A DNA stretch of 9,296 nucleotides from the NCBI GenBank assembly GCA_915275065.1, contig CAJZGD010000096.1, positions 1 through 9,296 of the forward strand, in the 5' to 3' direction. This document shows positions 1 through 5,593 of this stretch, piece after piece (position 1 is the first letter of the stretch; the number at the start of each line of letters is the position of its first letter). The notes below the pieces were generated by a model, which saw only the letters and a list, made by a program, of their open reading frames with translations, had not been told where the DNA came from and searched no databases. The position numbers were made by a program, and so were the translations under genes. The DNA is from an uncultured Corynebacterium sp. (lineage in GTDB: Bacteria; Actinomycetota; Actinomycetes; Mycobacteriales; Mycobacteriaceae).

Positions 1-624
1 GCGGGCTTGGTTGTCGAAGGGGGAAATACGCACGAGCCGGTGCACACCTTGTTCCACCGATAAGGTACCGTACATGTATTCGCCGTGGACGATAAAGGTG
101 GCTGATTTTATTCCGGCTTCTTCGGCGTAGGAGATGTCGTACACTTCTACTTTGCGTCCCTGCTTTTCGGCCCATCGAATATACATGCGCATGAGCATTT
201 CGGCCCAGTCCGCGGCGTCGACGCCTCCCGCACCAGAGCGGATATTGATGAGTGCTTCCCGAGGATCGTATTCCCCGGACAGCATGGTGGTGACTTCGAG
301 AGCATCGATGTCGGCCCGCAGGTCGGCGAGTTCTTCGTCGGCAATGTCGGTGCCTTCGCCTTCTTCTTCGGCGAGTTCATACATAATGGGCAGGTCGGTG
401 AGCCGGGAGCGTAGTGATTGCAATCTCTTCAGCTGGACTTGTACTTGCGATAATTCGCTGGTGACCTGTTGCGCGTGTTCGGGGTCATCCCACAGGCTGG
501 GGTCGGCGGCTTTTGCTGCTAGTTCCCGGGCACGATCACTCAAATCGGCAGGGTTCATCACCTTTTCAATCGAGGTCAGGGTGGTATCAAGCGCAGTAAG
601 TTCGGCTGAAGTCTCGGGTCGCAT
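1..624 (-). CDS. prfB: Peptide chain release factor 2, 5' part (C-terminus beyond the window)
   Basis: Release factor 2 recognises UGA and UAA stop codons on the ribosome and triggers peptide release. The 208 codons present are open without interruption. They hold the acidic N-terminal helical domain (about residues 1-115), the RSGAGGVDAADWAEML block (129-144) typical of class I release factors, and the core segment HRLVRISPFD near the window edge. The catalytic GGQ loop and the stop-codon recognition region lie outside. I chose ATG at 624, since its N-terminus (MRPETSAELTALD) resembles actinobacterial RF2. An in-frame GTG at 630 is only three bases from the predicted -10 box. No E. coli-type in-frame TGA and frameshift is visible near codon 25. 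The gene is divergent from the phosphatase unit at 720. Confidence 0.95.
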   Translation of the reverse strand, partial: MRPETSAELTALDTTLTSIEKVMNPADLSDRARELAAKAADPSLWDDPEHAQQVTSELSQVQVQLKRLQSLRSRLTDLPIMYELAEEEGEGTDIADEELADLRADIDALEVTTMLSGEYDPREALINIRSGAGGVDAADWAEMLMRMYIRWAEKQGRKVEVYDISYAEEAGIKSATFIVHGEYMYGTLSVEQGVHRLVRISPFDNQAR

Positions 625-632
625 AATCACTT

Positions 633-638
633 AGTTTA
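633..638 (-). promoter_or_regulatory. Candidate -10 box for prfB
   Basis: On the - strand positions 638-633 read TAAACT, fitting the corynebacterial -10 consensus TANANT. A transcript beginning about 7 bases on would start at 624-627, at or next to the prfB ATG. No good Shine-Dalgarno sequence precedes the ATG, so leaderless translation is plausible. The -35 region is not recognisable. Inference from sequence only. Confidence 0.35.
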
Positions 639-706
639 ACGCACGCTGCCGGGGGAAAATGGTAATCGCACTGCTAGGCGCATGGATTTTCTTCACTGTG
701 ACAGGG

Positions 707-712
707 CACAAT
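707..712 (+). promoter_or_regulatory. Candidate -10 box for the impA-like/hisN unit
   Basis: CACAAT at 707-712 is a moderate match to TANAAT. A start about 7 bases downstream falls at 719-720, on the A of the ATG at 720. There is no convincing Shine-Dalgarno motif in 700-719, which agrees with a leaderless mRNA. The -35 element is unclear. Confidence 0.3.
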
Positions 713-719
713 AGACATC

Positions 720-1565
720 ATGAGTTCTCCAACACCATTACATGAGATGATTCCGGCGTTGATCAAGACCTTTGCGGTGGGGCATGAGACTGATAGTGAT
801 GAGCATTTGGCTCAGGCCTTGGTGTATAACGCGGGCCGGTTGGCGTGGCGGTTACGTGAGACAGGGTTGCAGACCCCGGAGCAGAAGACGTCGGTGTCCG
901 ATATTGTGACTGAGGCGGATAAGGCTGCGGAGGCGTTTGTGGCTGGGGTGTTGGAGTTGGTGCGTCCGGCGGATGGGGTGTTGGGCGAGGAGGGTACCCA
1001 TCGGGCATCGGAGAGCGGTAAGACGTGGGTGATCGACCCGGTGGATGGTACCTATAATTTTGCATCCGGCAGTGACTATTTTTGTTCGGCGGTGGCGTTG
1101 GTATCGGGTTCGCCCGCGGATCCTACCGAGGTGCTTTTTGGTGTGGTGCACCGGCCAGCCATGGGATACACCTGGTTTGGCGGGCCGAACGTTCCTTCGA
1201 CTAAAGACGGCAAGCCCTTAACGCCGTTGGTGGATAAGCCACTGAATATGGTGTCGTTAGGCACATATATTCATCCGTCATCGCTCGCTGATCCGAAAAT
1301 ATTTTCGGCATGGAATAAGGTGGCAACCCGGGTCGCAACCTTGCGGATGTTGGGGGCCGGTTCGATTGATTTGGCAACGGTTGCCGATGGCGGGTTGGGC
1401 GTGTGGCTGCAGCATAGTGTTGCGGATTGGGATTGGCTTCCCGGACAGGCCCTGGTGGCCGGCGTGGGCGGATTATGCCAACGTGTGGCGGCAGGCGGGG
1501 TAACATGGTCGGTTGCCGGCAATCGCCAGGCTGCTACTGAACTCATCGAACTGCTCCAAGGTTAA
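720..1565 (+). CDS. Inositol-monophosphatase-family phosphatase (impA-like)
   Basis: A Mg2+-dependent phosphatase of the IMPase/FIG superfamily, 281 residues, cytoplasmic. The family signatures occur in order: DIVTEADKAAE (61-71), GEEG (89-92), the metal-binding WVIDPVDGTYNF (103-114, with D106 and D109), GAGSIDLATVADG (212-224) and the C-terminal DWDWLPG (236-242), where D238 is the likely third metal ligand. The N-terminus is about 20 residues longer than in compact family members. It is followed after 3 bases by hisN, so the two are almost certainly co-transcribed. C. glutamicum, as I recall, has a paralogous phosphatase gene (impA) directly upstream of hisN. The substrate cannot be read from the sequence: myo-inositol-1-phosphate, another sugar or nucleotide phosphate, or histidinol phosphate are all possible. 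Family membership is secure; exact function is not. Confidence 0.85.
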   Translation: MSSPTPLHEMIPALIKTFAVGHETDSDEHLAQALVYNAGRLAWRLRETGLQTPEQKTSVSDIVTEADKAAEAFVAGVLELVRPADGVLGEEGTHRASESGKTWVIDPVDGTYNFASGSDYFCSAVALVSGSPADPTEVLFGVVHRPAMGYTWFGGPNVPSTKDGKPLTPLVDKPLNMVSLGTYIHPSSLADPKIFSAWNKVATRVATLRMLGAGSIDLATVADGGLGVWLQHSVADWDWLPGQALVAGVGGLCQRVAAGGVTWSVAGNRQAATELIELLQG

Positions 1566-1568
1566 CGA

Positions 1569-2354
1569 ATGTCCTACCGCTCTGATATTGATTTTGCGCT
1601 CACCCTTGCGAATACCGCGGATGCTATCACCGTGGATCGTTTTGAGGCGACGGATCTGAATGTGTCGTCGAAGCCCGACATGACACCCGTGTCCGACGCC
1701 GACGTCGCCTGCGAACAGGAGTTGCGCCGGCTGATTACGCAGCAGTATCCCAACGACACGGTTGTGGGGGAAGAATTTGGTGGCACCGCAGAATTTGCTG
1801 GTAGGCAGTGGATTATCGACCCCATTGATGGCACAAAAAACTTTGTGCGGGGCGTACCAGTGTGGGCGACGCTCATTGCGTTGCTTGTCGACGGCATCCC
1901 CAAGGTGGGAGTGATTTCGGCACCAGCTTTAGGTCGTCGTTGGTGGGCAGCTACCGGGCATGGGTCATTCCGATCGGTGAATAATGTCGTCAAGGAAATT
2001 CGGGTATCGAATGTTAGTTCGCTAGAAAATGCCTCTATTTCCTTCTCATCTCTGGAGGGGTGGCAGCAGCGAGGAATACGTGACCGGTTTCTGCAACTCA
2101 CCGACGACACCTGGCGGCTCCGGGGATTTGGGGATTTCTTCTCCTATTGTCTCGTGGCGGAGGGGGCGGTGGATATCGCGGCAGAACCGGAGGTATCACT
2201 GTGGGATTTAGCGCCGCTAGCCGTGTTGGTGACCGAGGCCGGAGGGCGGTTTACGTCGTTAAGCGGTGTGGACGGACCACATGGCGGCTCGGCGATAGCC
2301 ACAAATGGGTTACTGCATGACCAGGTGTTGCGGTATCTCGGCCCCACAGAATAG
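1569..2354 (+). CDS. hisN: Histidinol-phosphate phosphatase, IMPase-type (HisN)
   Basis: Removes phosphate from L-histidinol phosphate, the step before histidinol dehydrogenase in histidine synthesis. At 261 residues it matches the usual length. Metal and catalytic motifs are intact: PVSDADVACE (40-49), GEEFGG (67-72, E68), WIIDPIDGTKNF (81-92, D84 and D87) and WDLAPLAVLVTEAGG (212-226, D213). The segments TWRLRG.GDFFSYCLVAEGA and VDIAAEPEVSLWDLAPL agree nearly residue for residue with my memory of C. glutamicum HisN, which belongs to the IMPase family and not to the PHP or HAD-type histidinol phosphatases. The start is ATG 1569, with AAGG 8 bases upstream inside the end of the preceding gene; the 3-base gap implies one operon. 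It lies apart from any other his gene in this window. Mistaken identity with a general inositol monophosphatase is possible but unlikely. Confidence 0.88.
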   Translation: MSYRSDIDFALTLANTADAITVDRFEATDLNVSSKPDMTPVSDADVACEQELRRLITQQYPNDTVVGEEFGGTAEFAGRQWIIDPIDGTKNFVRGVPVWATLIALLVDGIPKVGVISAPALGRRWWAATGHGSFRSVNNVVKEIRVSNVSSLENASISFSSLEGWQQRGIRDRFLQLTDDTWRLRGFGDFFSYCLVAEGAVDIAAEPEVSLWDLAPLAVLVTEAGGRFTSLSGVDGPHGGSAIATNGLLHDQVLRYLGPTE

Positions 2355-2376
2355 CAAAATAGGTAATAACGCTAAC
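2352..2376 (+). promoter_or_regulatory. Upstream motif pair, copy 1 (TAGCAAAATA + GGTAATAACGCTA)
   Basis: TAGCAAAATA (2352-2361, overlapping the hisN stop codon) is followed directly by GGTAATAACGCTA (2362-2374). Closely similar blocks recur upstream of the next small membrane-protein gene at 2825-2860. A near-inverted copy of the first block, TATTTGCTG, lies at about 2415-2423 between the promoter and the start codon of the 2437 gene. These may be operator sites or the remnant of a duplication. No regulator is identified. Confidence 0.4.
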
Positions 2377-2394
2377 TTTTTATAGAATTTTGGC

Positions 2395-2400
2395 TACAAT
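2395..2400 (+). promoter_or_regulatory. -10 box for the small membrane gene at 2437
   Basis: TACAAT at 2395-2400, preceded by TGGC, fits the corynebacterial -10 consensus TANAAT well. A start near 2407 gives a leader of about 30 bases carrying the ribosome site GAAAGAG at 2423-2429. The -35 region (about 2373-2378, TAACTT) is poor, which is common in corynebacteria. It implies that this gene need not depend on read-through from hisN, after which no terminator is visible. Confidence 0.5.
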
Positions 2401-2436
2401 AGTACCAAATTCGCTATTTGCTGAAAGAGCGTTATT

Positions 2437-2802
2437 GTGACCGTCCCTAGATCCCCATCAGACACACCACCACCGCATGACTTTCGTTCGCCGGGGGTTC
2501 GCCTGCTCACCTATATTGTTGCCGGCACCACCGCACTCCTGGTCATCATTTTCCCCCTCATTGACCACGGGTTTTCCAACGGGGAACTCTATTCTTTCTT
2601 GTGCGTTATGAGCACCGTGATGTTCATTGCCGTGGGACATGTCATGCGGTTGAAAACTGTGATTGCGCTTGGCGTCATTATGGCGTTGTGGGCCGGCCTA
2701 TACCAAAGCGTGATTGCCGCATTAGCGCTACCAACTTCGCTGTCCCCCGTATCTTCCCCAGAGCATATATCACCTCTGACCGCCACCCCCGTGATGATGT
2801 GA
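2437..2802 (+). CDS. Small three-helix membrane protein, function unknown
   Basis: I do not recognise this 121-residue protein. It starts at GTG 2437, with GAAAGAG 7 bases upstream. The N-terminus (1-20) is Pro/Ser-rich and probably cytoplasmic. Three hydrophobic segments follow at about 22-42, 51-70 and 73-97, then a 24-residue polar tail rich in Ser, Pro and Thr. There is no enzyme motif, Cys pair or signal peptidase site. Residues 58-90 align without gaps to residues 54-86 of the protein encoded at 2941 (shared S, V, G, V, V, G, A, W), so the two may be distant paralogues. It has its own promoter. Base composition and codon use do not stand out from the neighbours. Confidence 0.7.
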   Translation: MTVPRSPSDTPPPHDFRSPGVRLLTYIVAGTTALLVIIFPLIDHGFSNGELYSFLCVMSTVMFIAVGHVMRLKTVIALGVIMALWAGLYQSVIAALALPTSLSPVSSPEHISPLTATPVMM

Positions 2803-2824
2803 TATTTAATCACGCAACGCACCG

Positions 2825-2860
2825 TAGCAAATAACAAGATCACTGGGTAATTACGCTACG
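2825..2860 (+). promoter_or_regulatory. Upstream motif pair, copy 2 (TAGCAAATA ... GGTAATTACGCTA)
   Basis: TAGCAAATA (2825-2833) and GGTAATTACGCTA (2846-2858; 12 of 13 bases equal to the block at 2362-2374) repeat the two elements found upstream of the preceding gene. Here the two elements start 21 bases apart instead of 10, a difference of 11 bp or about one helical turn. This fits either a shared regulator or an ancient duplication of the gene together with its promoter region. Confidence 0.4.
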
Positions 2861-2908
2861 ATGCTGGGTGATTTAGGGAAAATACAACAGATACTACAAA
2901 GTAAAATC

Positions 2909-2914
2909 TATAAT
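2909..2914 (+). promoter_or_regulatory. -10 box (TATAAT) for the small membrane gene at 2941
   Basis: A perfect TATAAT at 2909-2914 puts the transcript start near 2921, giving a leader of about 20 bases that contains AAGGAC (2929-2934) 6 bases before ATG 2941. The -35 region around 2885-2891 is weak. Confidence 0.55.
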
Positions 2915-2940
2915 CCGATATGTAGATTAAGGACAATCCT

Positions 2941-3234
2941 ATGCCTCGCCTCCGGTTCCACAATCTCAATAACGGCACGAATAACCGTATCGGCTCGGAA
3001 GAAATCACGTCGACGGCCCTGCTCATCTTTTGTGCCGTCGTAGTATTGATCCCGGTCACGGGAATCGCCACATTTACCTGGTATATGCCGTTCGCCTTCT
3101 TCAGTGGCGTCGCGGTTATGTTTTGTGGCACCGTCGTGCAATCCAGTCGAGTGGTTGTGGCTGGTACCGCTGTCGCCGCCTGGACCGTAATAAGTCCTCT
3201 CTTGTATTTATGGATGAGTAACCTCACTGTTTAG
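2941..3234 (+). CDS. Small three-helix membrane protein, function unknown
   Basis: A 97-residue protein that I cannot assign to a family. ATG 2941 is preceded by a good ribosome site, AAGGAC, at 6 bases spacing, and by a consensus TATAAT promoter, so it is very likely a real gene. The first 22 residues are polar and Asn/Arg-rich. Hydrophobic segments follow at about 24-42, 46-66 and 70-91, with only six residues after the last. The pattern of the last two helices (FSGVAVMFCG, then VVVAGTAVAAW) matches that of the gene at 2437, suggesting tandem paralogues. The stop is followed 18 bases later by a strong terminator hairpin, so this is the last gene of the rightward unit. No catalytic motif is visible. 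Confidence 0.72.
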   Translation: MPRLRFHNLNNGTNNRIGSEEITSTALLIFCAVVVLIPVTGIATFTWYMPFAFFSGVAVMFCGTVVQSSRVVVAGTAVAAWTVISPLLYLWMSNLTV

Positions 3235-3251
3235 CCACTTTGATAAGAGCA

Positions 3252-3300
3252 AACCCGCCCTGCGGTCCCATTTGGACCGGCGAGGCGGGTTATGTTATTT
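3252..3300. terminator. Strong hairpin terminator between convergent genes
   Basis: The outer stem AACCCGCC (3252-3259) pairs with GGCGGGTT (3284-3291). The inner stem CGGTCC (3263-3268) pairs with GGACCG (3274-3279) around the loop CATTT. On the + strand it is followed by the T-rich ATGTTATTTT. On the - strand GGCGGGTTTGCTCTT follows. It lies between the stop of the + strand membrane protein (3234) and the stop of the - strand protease (3314), so it probably serves both directions, more strongly the rightward one. Confidence 0.85.
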
Positions 3301-3313
3301 TCTGAAGCTGAAA

Positions 3314-4993
3314 TTAGTCGTCCGGGAGCCGGAAACCGGCACCAACACCATCTTTCGCATCAATATCGTGACGCACTGCCTCAAAATTCGTGGAAATCGT
3401 CGGCATGTGGGCCGAACCCTGCCATGGGGTGCGGCAGGACAGATTATGATCCGGCAATACGCCACCGGACACCATGCCCACCAGACGATCGCCTTCCATC
3501 ACGGGTGCACCGGAGTCACCAGCCATGGCACATACTTGCGATACGTTACGACCTTCGTCAGCTACCCACACATGACCACAGGTAGTCCCGCTAGCCACAC
3601 CGGTCTTGCACACACGCTTCCACTGACCATGGGTTTCCCCACCAACATGGTTGACGGTCACATTATTGTAGTGGCGGCTCACCCGAGCATTCGAATCCAA
3701 TTCGATGACTGAATAATCCAGTTCTTTGTTCGAATTCACAACCGTGCCGGAACGGCCCACCCGCCAAGAATCGGCGGATTTCACCGGATCCCCGGGATTG
3801 CCGCAATGCCCAGCAGTGATGGCAACCTTGCGGCCTTGCTTGTCGTAGCCGGTGGCGGCAATGGTGCACAACTGATTCTCGCCGACATATACCGGAGTGG
3901 ATGGGCCATACAGGGAATTGCCCTCCCGCTCAGTAAATACGGACGCCAATGGGGTATCTGGCTGGTCAAACCAGGAACCAGGCACCCGATGCAATACTCG
4001 CTTTGCGGTGAACCGTTGCGCCATAAACTTGGAGAATGGATCGTACTGCCAGTGGTAGTTTGGGCCATCAATGATTGGCCGATAGTCCTTCCCCACTTCC
4101 TTGTACGGCTCCCCGGCATAATTCACCCCAGAGCTAGCCAATTGGGCCACCTGAGACTCAAACTGGGCAATCTGGGCATCAAATTCAGCTACATTGCGAT
4201 TGATATTCGGCCGCTGCATCAGCTTATTCGCCGAATATTCGGTCGAGCTGAGCGAACCATCACGCAGCTTATTGATGTTTTCGAATAATTGGCTCACGCT
4301 GCTGAGTGCCCGTTCCGACGGTGCAGTAGCTTCTTTGATCTGGGCGTCAATGTAGCGGCGCACGAGCGGTGGCGTTTCGGTGCGCCCAGGCTCATACTCA
4401 TCCGAGTCGGCACCAGCATCAGTACCCTGAGTGTTGTTCTCAGGTTTTTCCGTGTTGATGATATTTGCCGTACCATTCAACGCATTCGCTGGCACGCTTG
4501 GCGCGCCCGGCGTCGTTGGGGCGTTCGGGTTTTCTGGCGTTGCTGCCGCATCAGGTACGCTTGGCGACGTCGCCGGCTGCTGGGAGCTACCGGTCACCGC
4601 ATTGATAGCTGACGACAGCTCAGAAGAAATCCGCGGCACTACCTCGGGCATTGCCTGCTCCGGGGGAATGTCCTGCGTGAAATTCGGAATGGCTGGAGCC
4701 TCCGGGACGGTGGGCGTCACCGGCGTGGCCGACGATAAAGAATTCACCACGGAATCCATAGTTTGTTGCACATTTTGGGCGGCCTGCTCGGCGGATTGCG
4801 CCGCAGCAGCTGCCCCATCGGTCACTGCCGGGTCAATGGGGATACCAGCATTCGTCAGTTCTTGAGCCGTCTGTGAAACAACATCAGATGCAGCAGGCGG
4901 CTCAAGCGCCCCAGCGCTAGGGATGGTTGTCATCCCTAGCGAGCTCACAAACGCTGCGATAGCAAGGCAGCGAAAGGTGGACTTTTTATGCAT
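3314..4993 (-). CDS. Secreted trypsin-like (S1 family) serine protease
   Basis: An exported endopeptidase of 559 residues. A Sec signal peptide (KK then a hydrophobic stretch) probably ends at AGA|LEPP, after residue 29. Residues 30-100 are Ala/Gln-rich and helical; about 85-180 is a Pro/Ala/Thr/Ser-rich low-complexity stretch that may span the cell wall. Residues 205-290 are helical (two stretches, the second FDAQIAQFESQVAQL). The protease domain fills about 355-545, with the triad H396 (TAGHCG), D426 (ELDYSVIEL) and S494 (GDSGAPV). Mature cysteines C376, C397, C462, C472, C488 and C520 can form three disulfides, the first and last as in chymotrypsin. No LPXTG or membrane anchor follows, so it is likely secreted. 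I chose ATG 4993 because GGAGAGAGG lies 9 bases upstream; the longer reading from 5014 has no ribosome site. The substrate is unknown. It may be a virulence or cell-envelope factor, which is inference. Confidence 0.88.
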   Translation of the reverse strand: MHKKSTFRCLAIAAFVSSLGMTTIPSAGALEPPAASDVVSQTAQELTNAGIPIDPAVTDGAAAAAQSAEQAAQNVQQTMDSVVNSLSSATPVTPTVPEAPAIPNFTQDIPPEQAMPEVVPRISSELSSAINAVTGSSQQPATSPSVPDAAATPENPNAPTTPGAPSVPANALNGTANIINTEKPENNTQGTDAGADSDEYEPGRTETPPLVRRYIDAQIKEATAPSERALSSVSQLFENINKLRDGSLSSTEYSANKLMQRPNINRNVAEFDAQIAQFESQVAQLASSGVNYAGEPYKEVGKDYRPIIDGPNYHWQYDPFSKFMAQRFTAKRVLHRVPGSWFDQPDTPLASVFTEREGNSLYGPSTPVYVGENQLCTIAATGYDKQGRKVAITAGHCGNPGDPVKSADSWRVGRSGTVVNSNKELDYSVIELDSNARVSRHYNNVTVNHVGGETHGQWKRVCKTGVASGTTCGHVWVADEGRNVSQVCAMAGDSGAPVMEGDRLVGMVSGGVLPDHNLSCRTPWQGSAHMPTISTNFEAVRHDIDAKDGVGAGFRLPDD

Positions 4994-5002
4994 GAAGCAA
5001 AG

Positions 5003-5011
5003 CCTCTCTCC
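5003..5011 (-). promoter_or_regulatory. Ribosome binding site that fixes the protease start
   Basis: On the - strand positions 5011-5003 read GGAGAGAGG, 9 bases before ATG 4993. The alternative in-frame ATG at 5014 would place this site inside the coding region and would add seven residues (MGERLCF) before an otherwise standard signal peptide. Confidence 0.7.
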
Positions 5012-5082
5012 CATAGAAAAACGGGGGTCAATTGTTAAGCTGTGGCTATCATGCCATGGAATTTAGTTAGTCGGCACCATCT

Positions 5083-5109
5083 ACCCCCATCAGGGTTATG
5101 TCAGGGGGT
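5083..5109. promoter_or_regulatory. Inverted ACCCCC/GGGGGT pair upstream of the protease gene
   Basis: ACCCCC (5083-5088) and GGGGGT (5104-5109) form a 6-bp inverted repeat around a 15-base centre. GGGGGTCA recurs in direct orientation at 5023-5030. Runs of this type resemble the published C. glutamicum RamA half-site (runs of four to six G or C flanked by A/C/T and T/C), but also occur by chance. As a hairpin it has no T tail, so it is a poor terminator for the upstream operon. Confidence 0.3.
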
Positions 5110-5118
5110 CATTAGAGT

Positions 5119-5173
5119 GCTACCAGAATACCACCAGAATGCTACCAGGATTCTGACAGGATATTGCCAGAAT
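5119..5173. repeat. Five consecutive 11-bp direct repeats in the protease upstream region
   Basis: The units are GCTACCAGAAT (5119), ACCACCAGAAT (5130), GCTACCAGGAT (5141), TCTGACAGGAT (5152) and ATTGCCAGAAT (5163). All are exactly 11 bp without spacers. The second half (MCAGRAT) is kept in every unit, while the first four bases vary. A possible sixth, worn unit ending AGAGT precedes them. The array lies 126-180 bases upstream of the protease ATG and 30 bases past the biotin-carrier stop codon. An 11-bp period equals about one helical turn, so all cores face the same side of the DNA, as in binding sites of OmpR/PhoB-type response regulators. Function is inference. Confidence 0.7.
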
Positions 5174-5202
5174 ACTAGCGCAGCGATATGTGTGAGCTAG
5201 GG

Positions 5203-5565
5203 TTATTCGATCTCGATCAGTGCCTGCCCGCCTTGGACGGAATCACCCACGGTGACATGCACCGCAGTCACTACACCAGCATTAGGTGCTGTGATTTCGG
5301 TCTCCATTTTCATGGCTTCAAGGACGAGCAATACCTGCCCGGCATCAATCTCATCCCCCTCGTTGACCAGGATCTTGAATACTGATCCGGCCAGCGGCGC
5401 AATGACGGAGTTAGCAGACACACCCTGCACGGATGCGGTAGCGGGCTCCTGATGGCTGGTGGGGGCACCACCCCCAAATACGATCGAACCCAATTGCCGG
5501 CGTTCTTCTTCGACCTCAACTTCGACAGCATAGGCAATACCGTTGACGGTCACGGTGAGTTTCAT
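5203..5565 (-). CDS. Methylmalonyl-CoA carboxytransferase 1.3S subunit (biotin carboxyl carrier)
   Basis: This small protein carries the biotin that shuttles the carboxyl group between the 12S and 5S active sites. Its 120 residues compare with 123 for the Propionibacterium shermanii 1.3S subunit, and the sequence is collinear. The N-terminal strand MKLTVTVNGIAYAVEVEV (1-18) corresponds to the segment that binds the larger subunits. A short Gly/Ala/Ser linker spans about 31-53, and the biotinyl domain is 54-120 with the EAMKMET motif and biotinylated K86. The ending QGGQALIEIE matches the transcarboxylase type. AGAGGA stands 5 bases before ATG 5565. It is the last gene of the four-gene operon, 28 bases after the small-subunit gene. 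No clear terminator follows, so some read-through towards the protease gene is possible. A biotin carrier for another carboxylase is less likely given its neighbours. Confidence 0.93.
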   Translation of the reverse strand: MKLTVTVNGIAYAVEVEVEEERRQLGSIVFGGGAPTSHQEPATASVQGVSANSVIAPLAGSVFKILVNEGDEIDAGQVLLVLEAMKMETEITAPNAGVVTAVHVTVGDSVQGGQALIEIE

Positions 5566-5593
5566 GTGTTTTCCTCTTCTGATATTTCAGTCG

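Noticed and set aside
134..634. 166-codon + strand frame at the left edge
   Set aside because: It is antisense to prfB, and its Ser/Arg-rich low-complexity product is typical of a shadow frame.
697..710. TGTGACAGGGCACA as a GlxR site before the impA-like gene
   Set aside because: The TGTG and CACA arms are only 6 bases apart; the GlxR consensus needs 8 between them.
2798..2814. TGTGATATTTAATCACG as a CRP/GlxR-type operator
   Set aside because: The half-sites are 7 bases apart rather than 6, and the sequence overlaps the stop codon of the membrane-protein gene. It is probably chance or a weak hairpin.
2861..3043. 60-codon frame starting at ATG 2861
   Set aside because: It has no ribosome site, contains the TATAAT promoter of the next gene, and overlaps in another frame a gene with far better start signals at 2941.
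4994..5014. Protease start at ATG 5014
   Set aside because: No ribosome site precedes it, while GGAGAGAGG at ideal distance precedes ATG 4993, which gives a standard signal peptide.
5175..5200. CTAGC/GCTAG inverted repeat as the terminator of the transcarboxylase operon
   Set aside because: The stem is only 5 bp with a 16-base loop and no T tract on the - strand.
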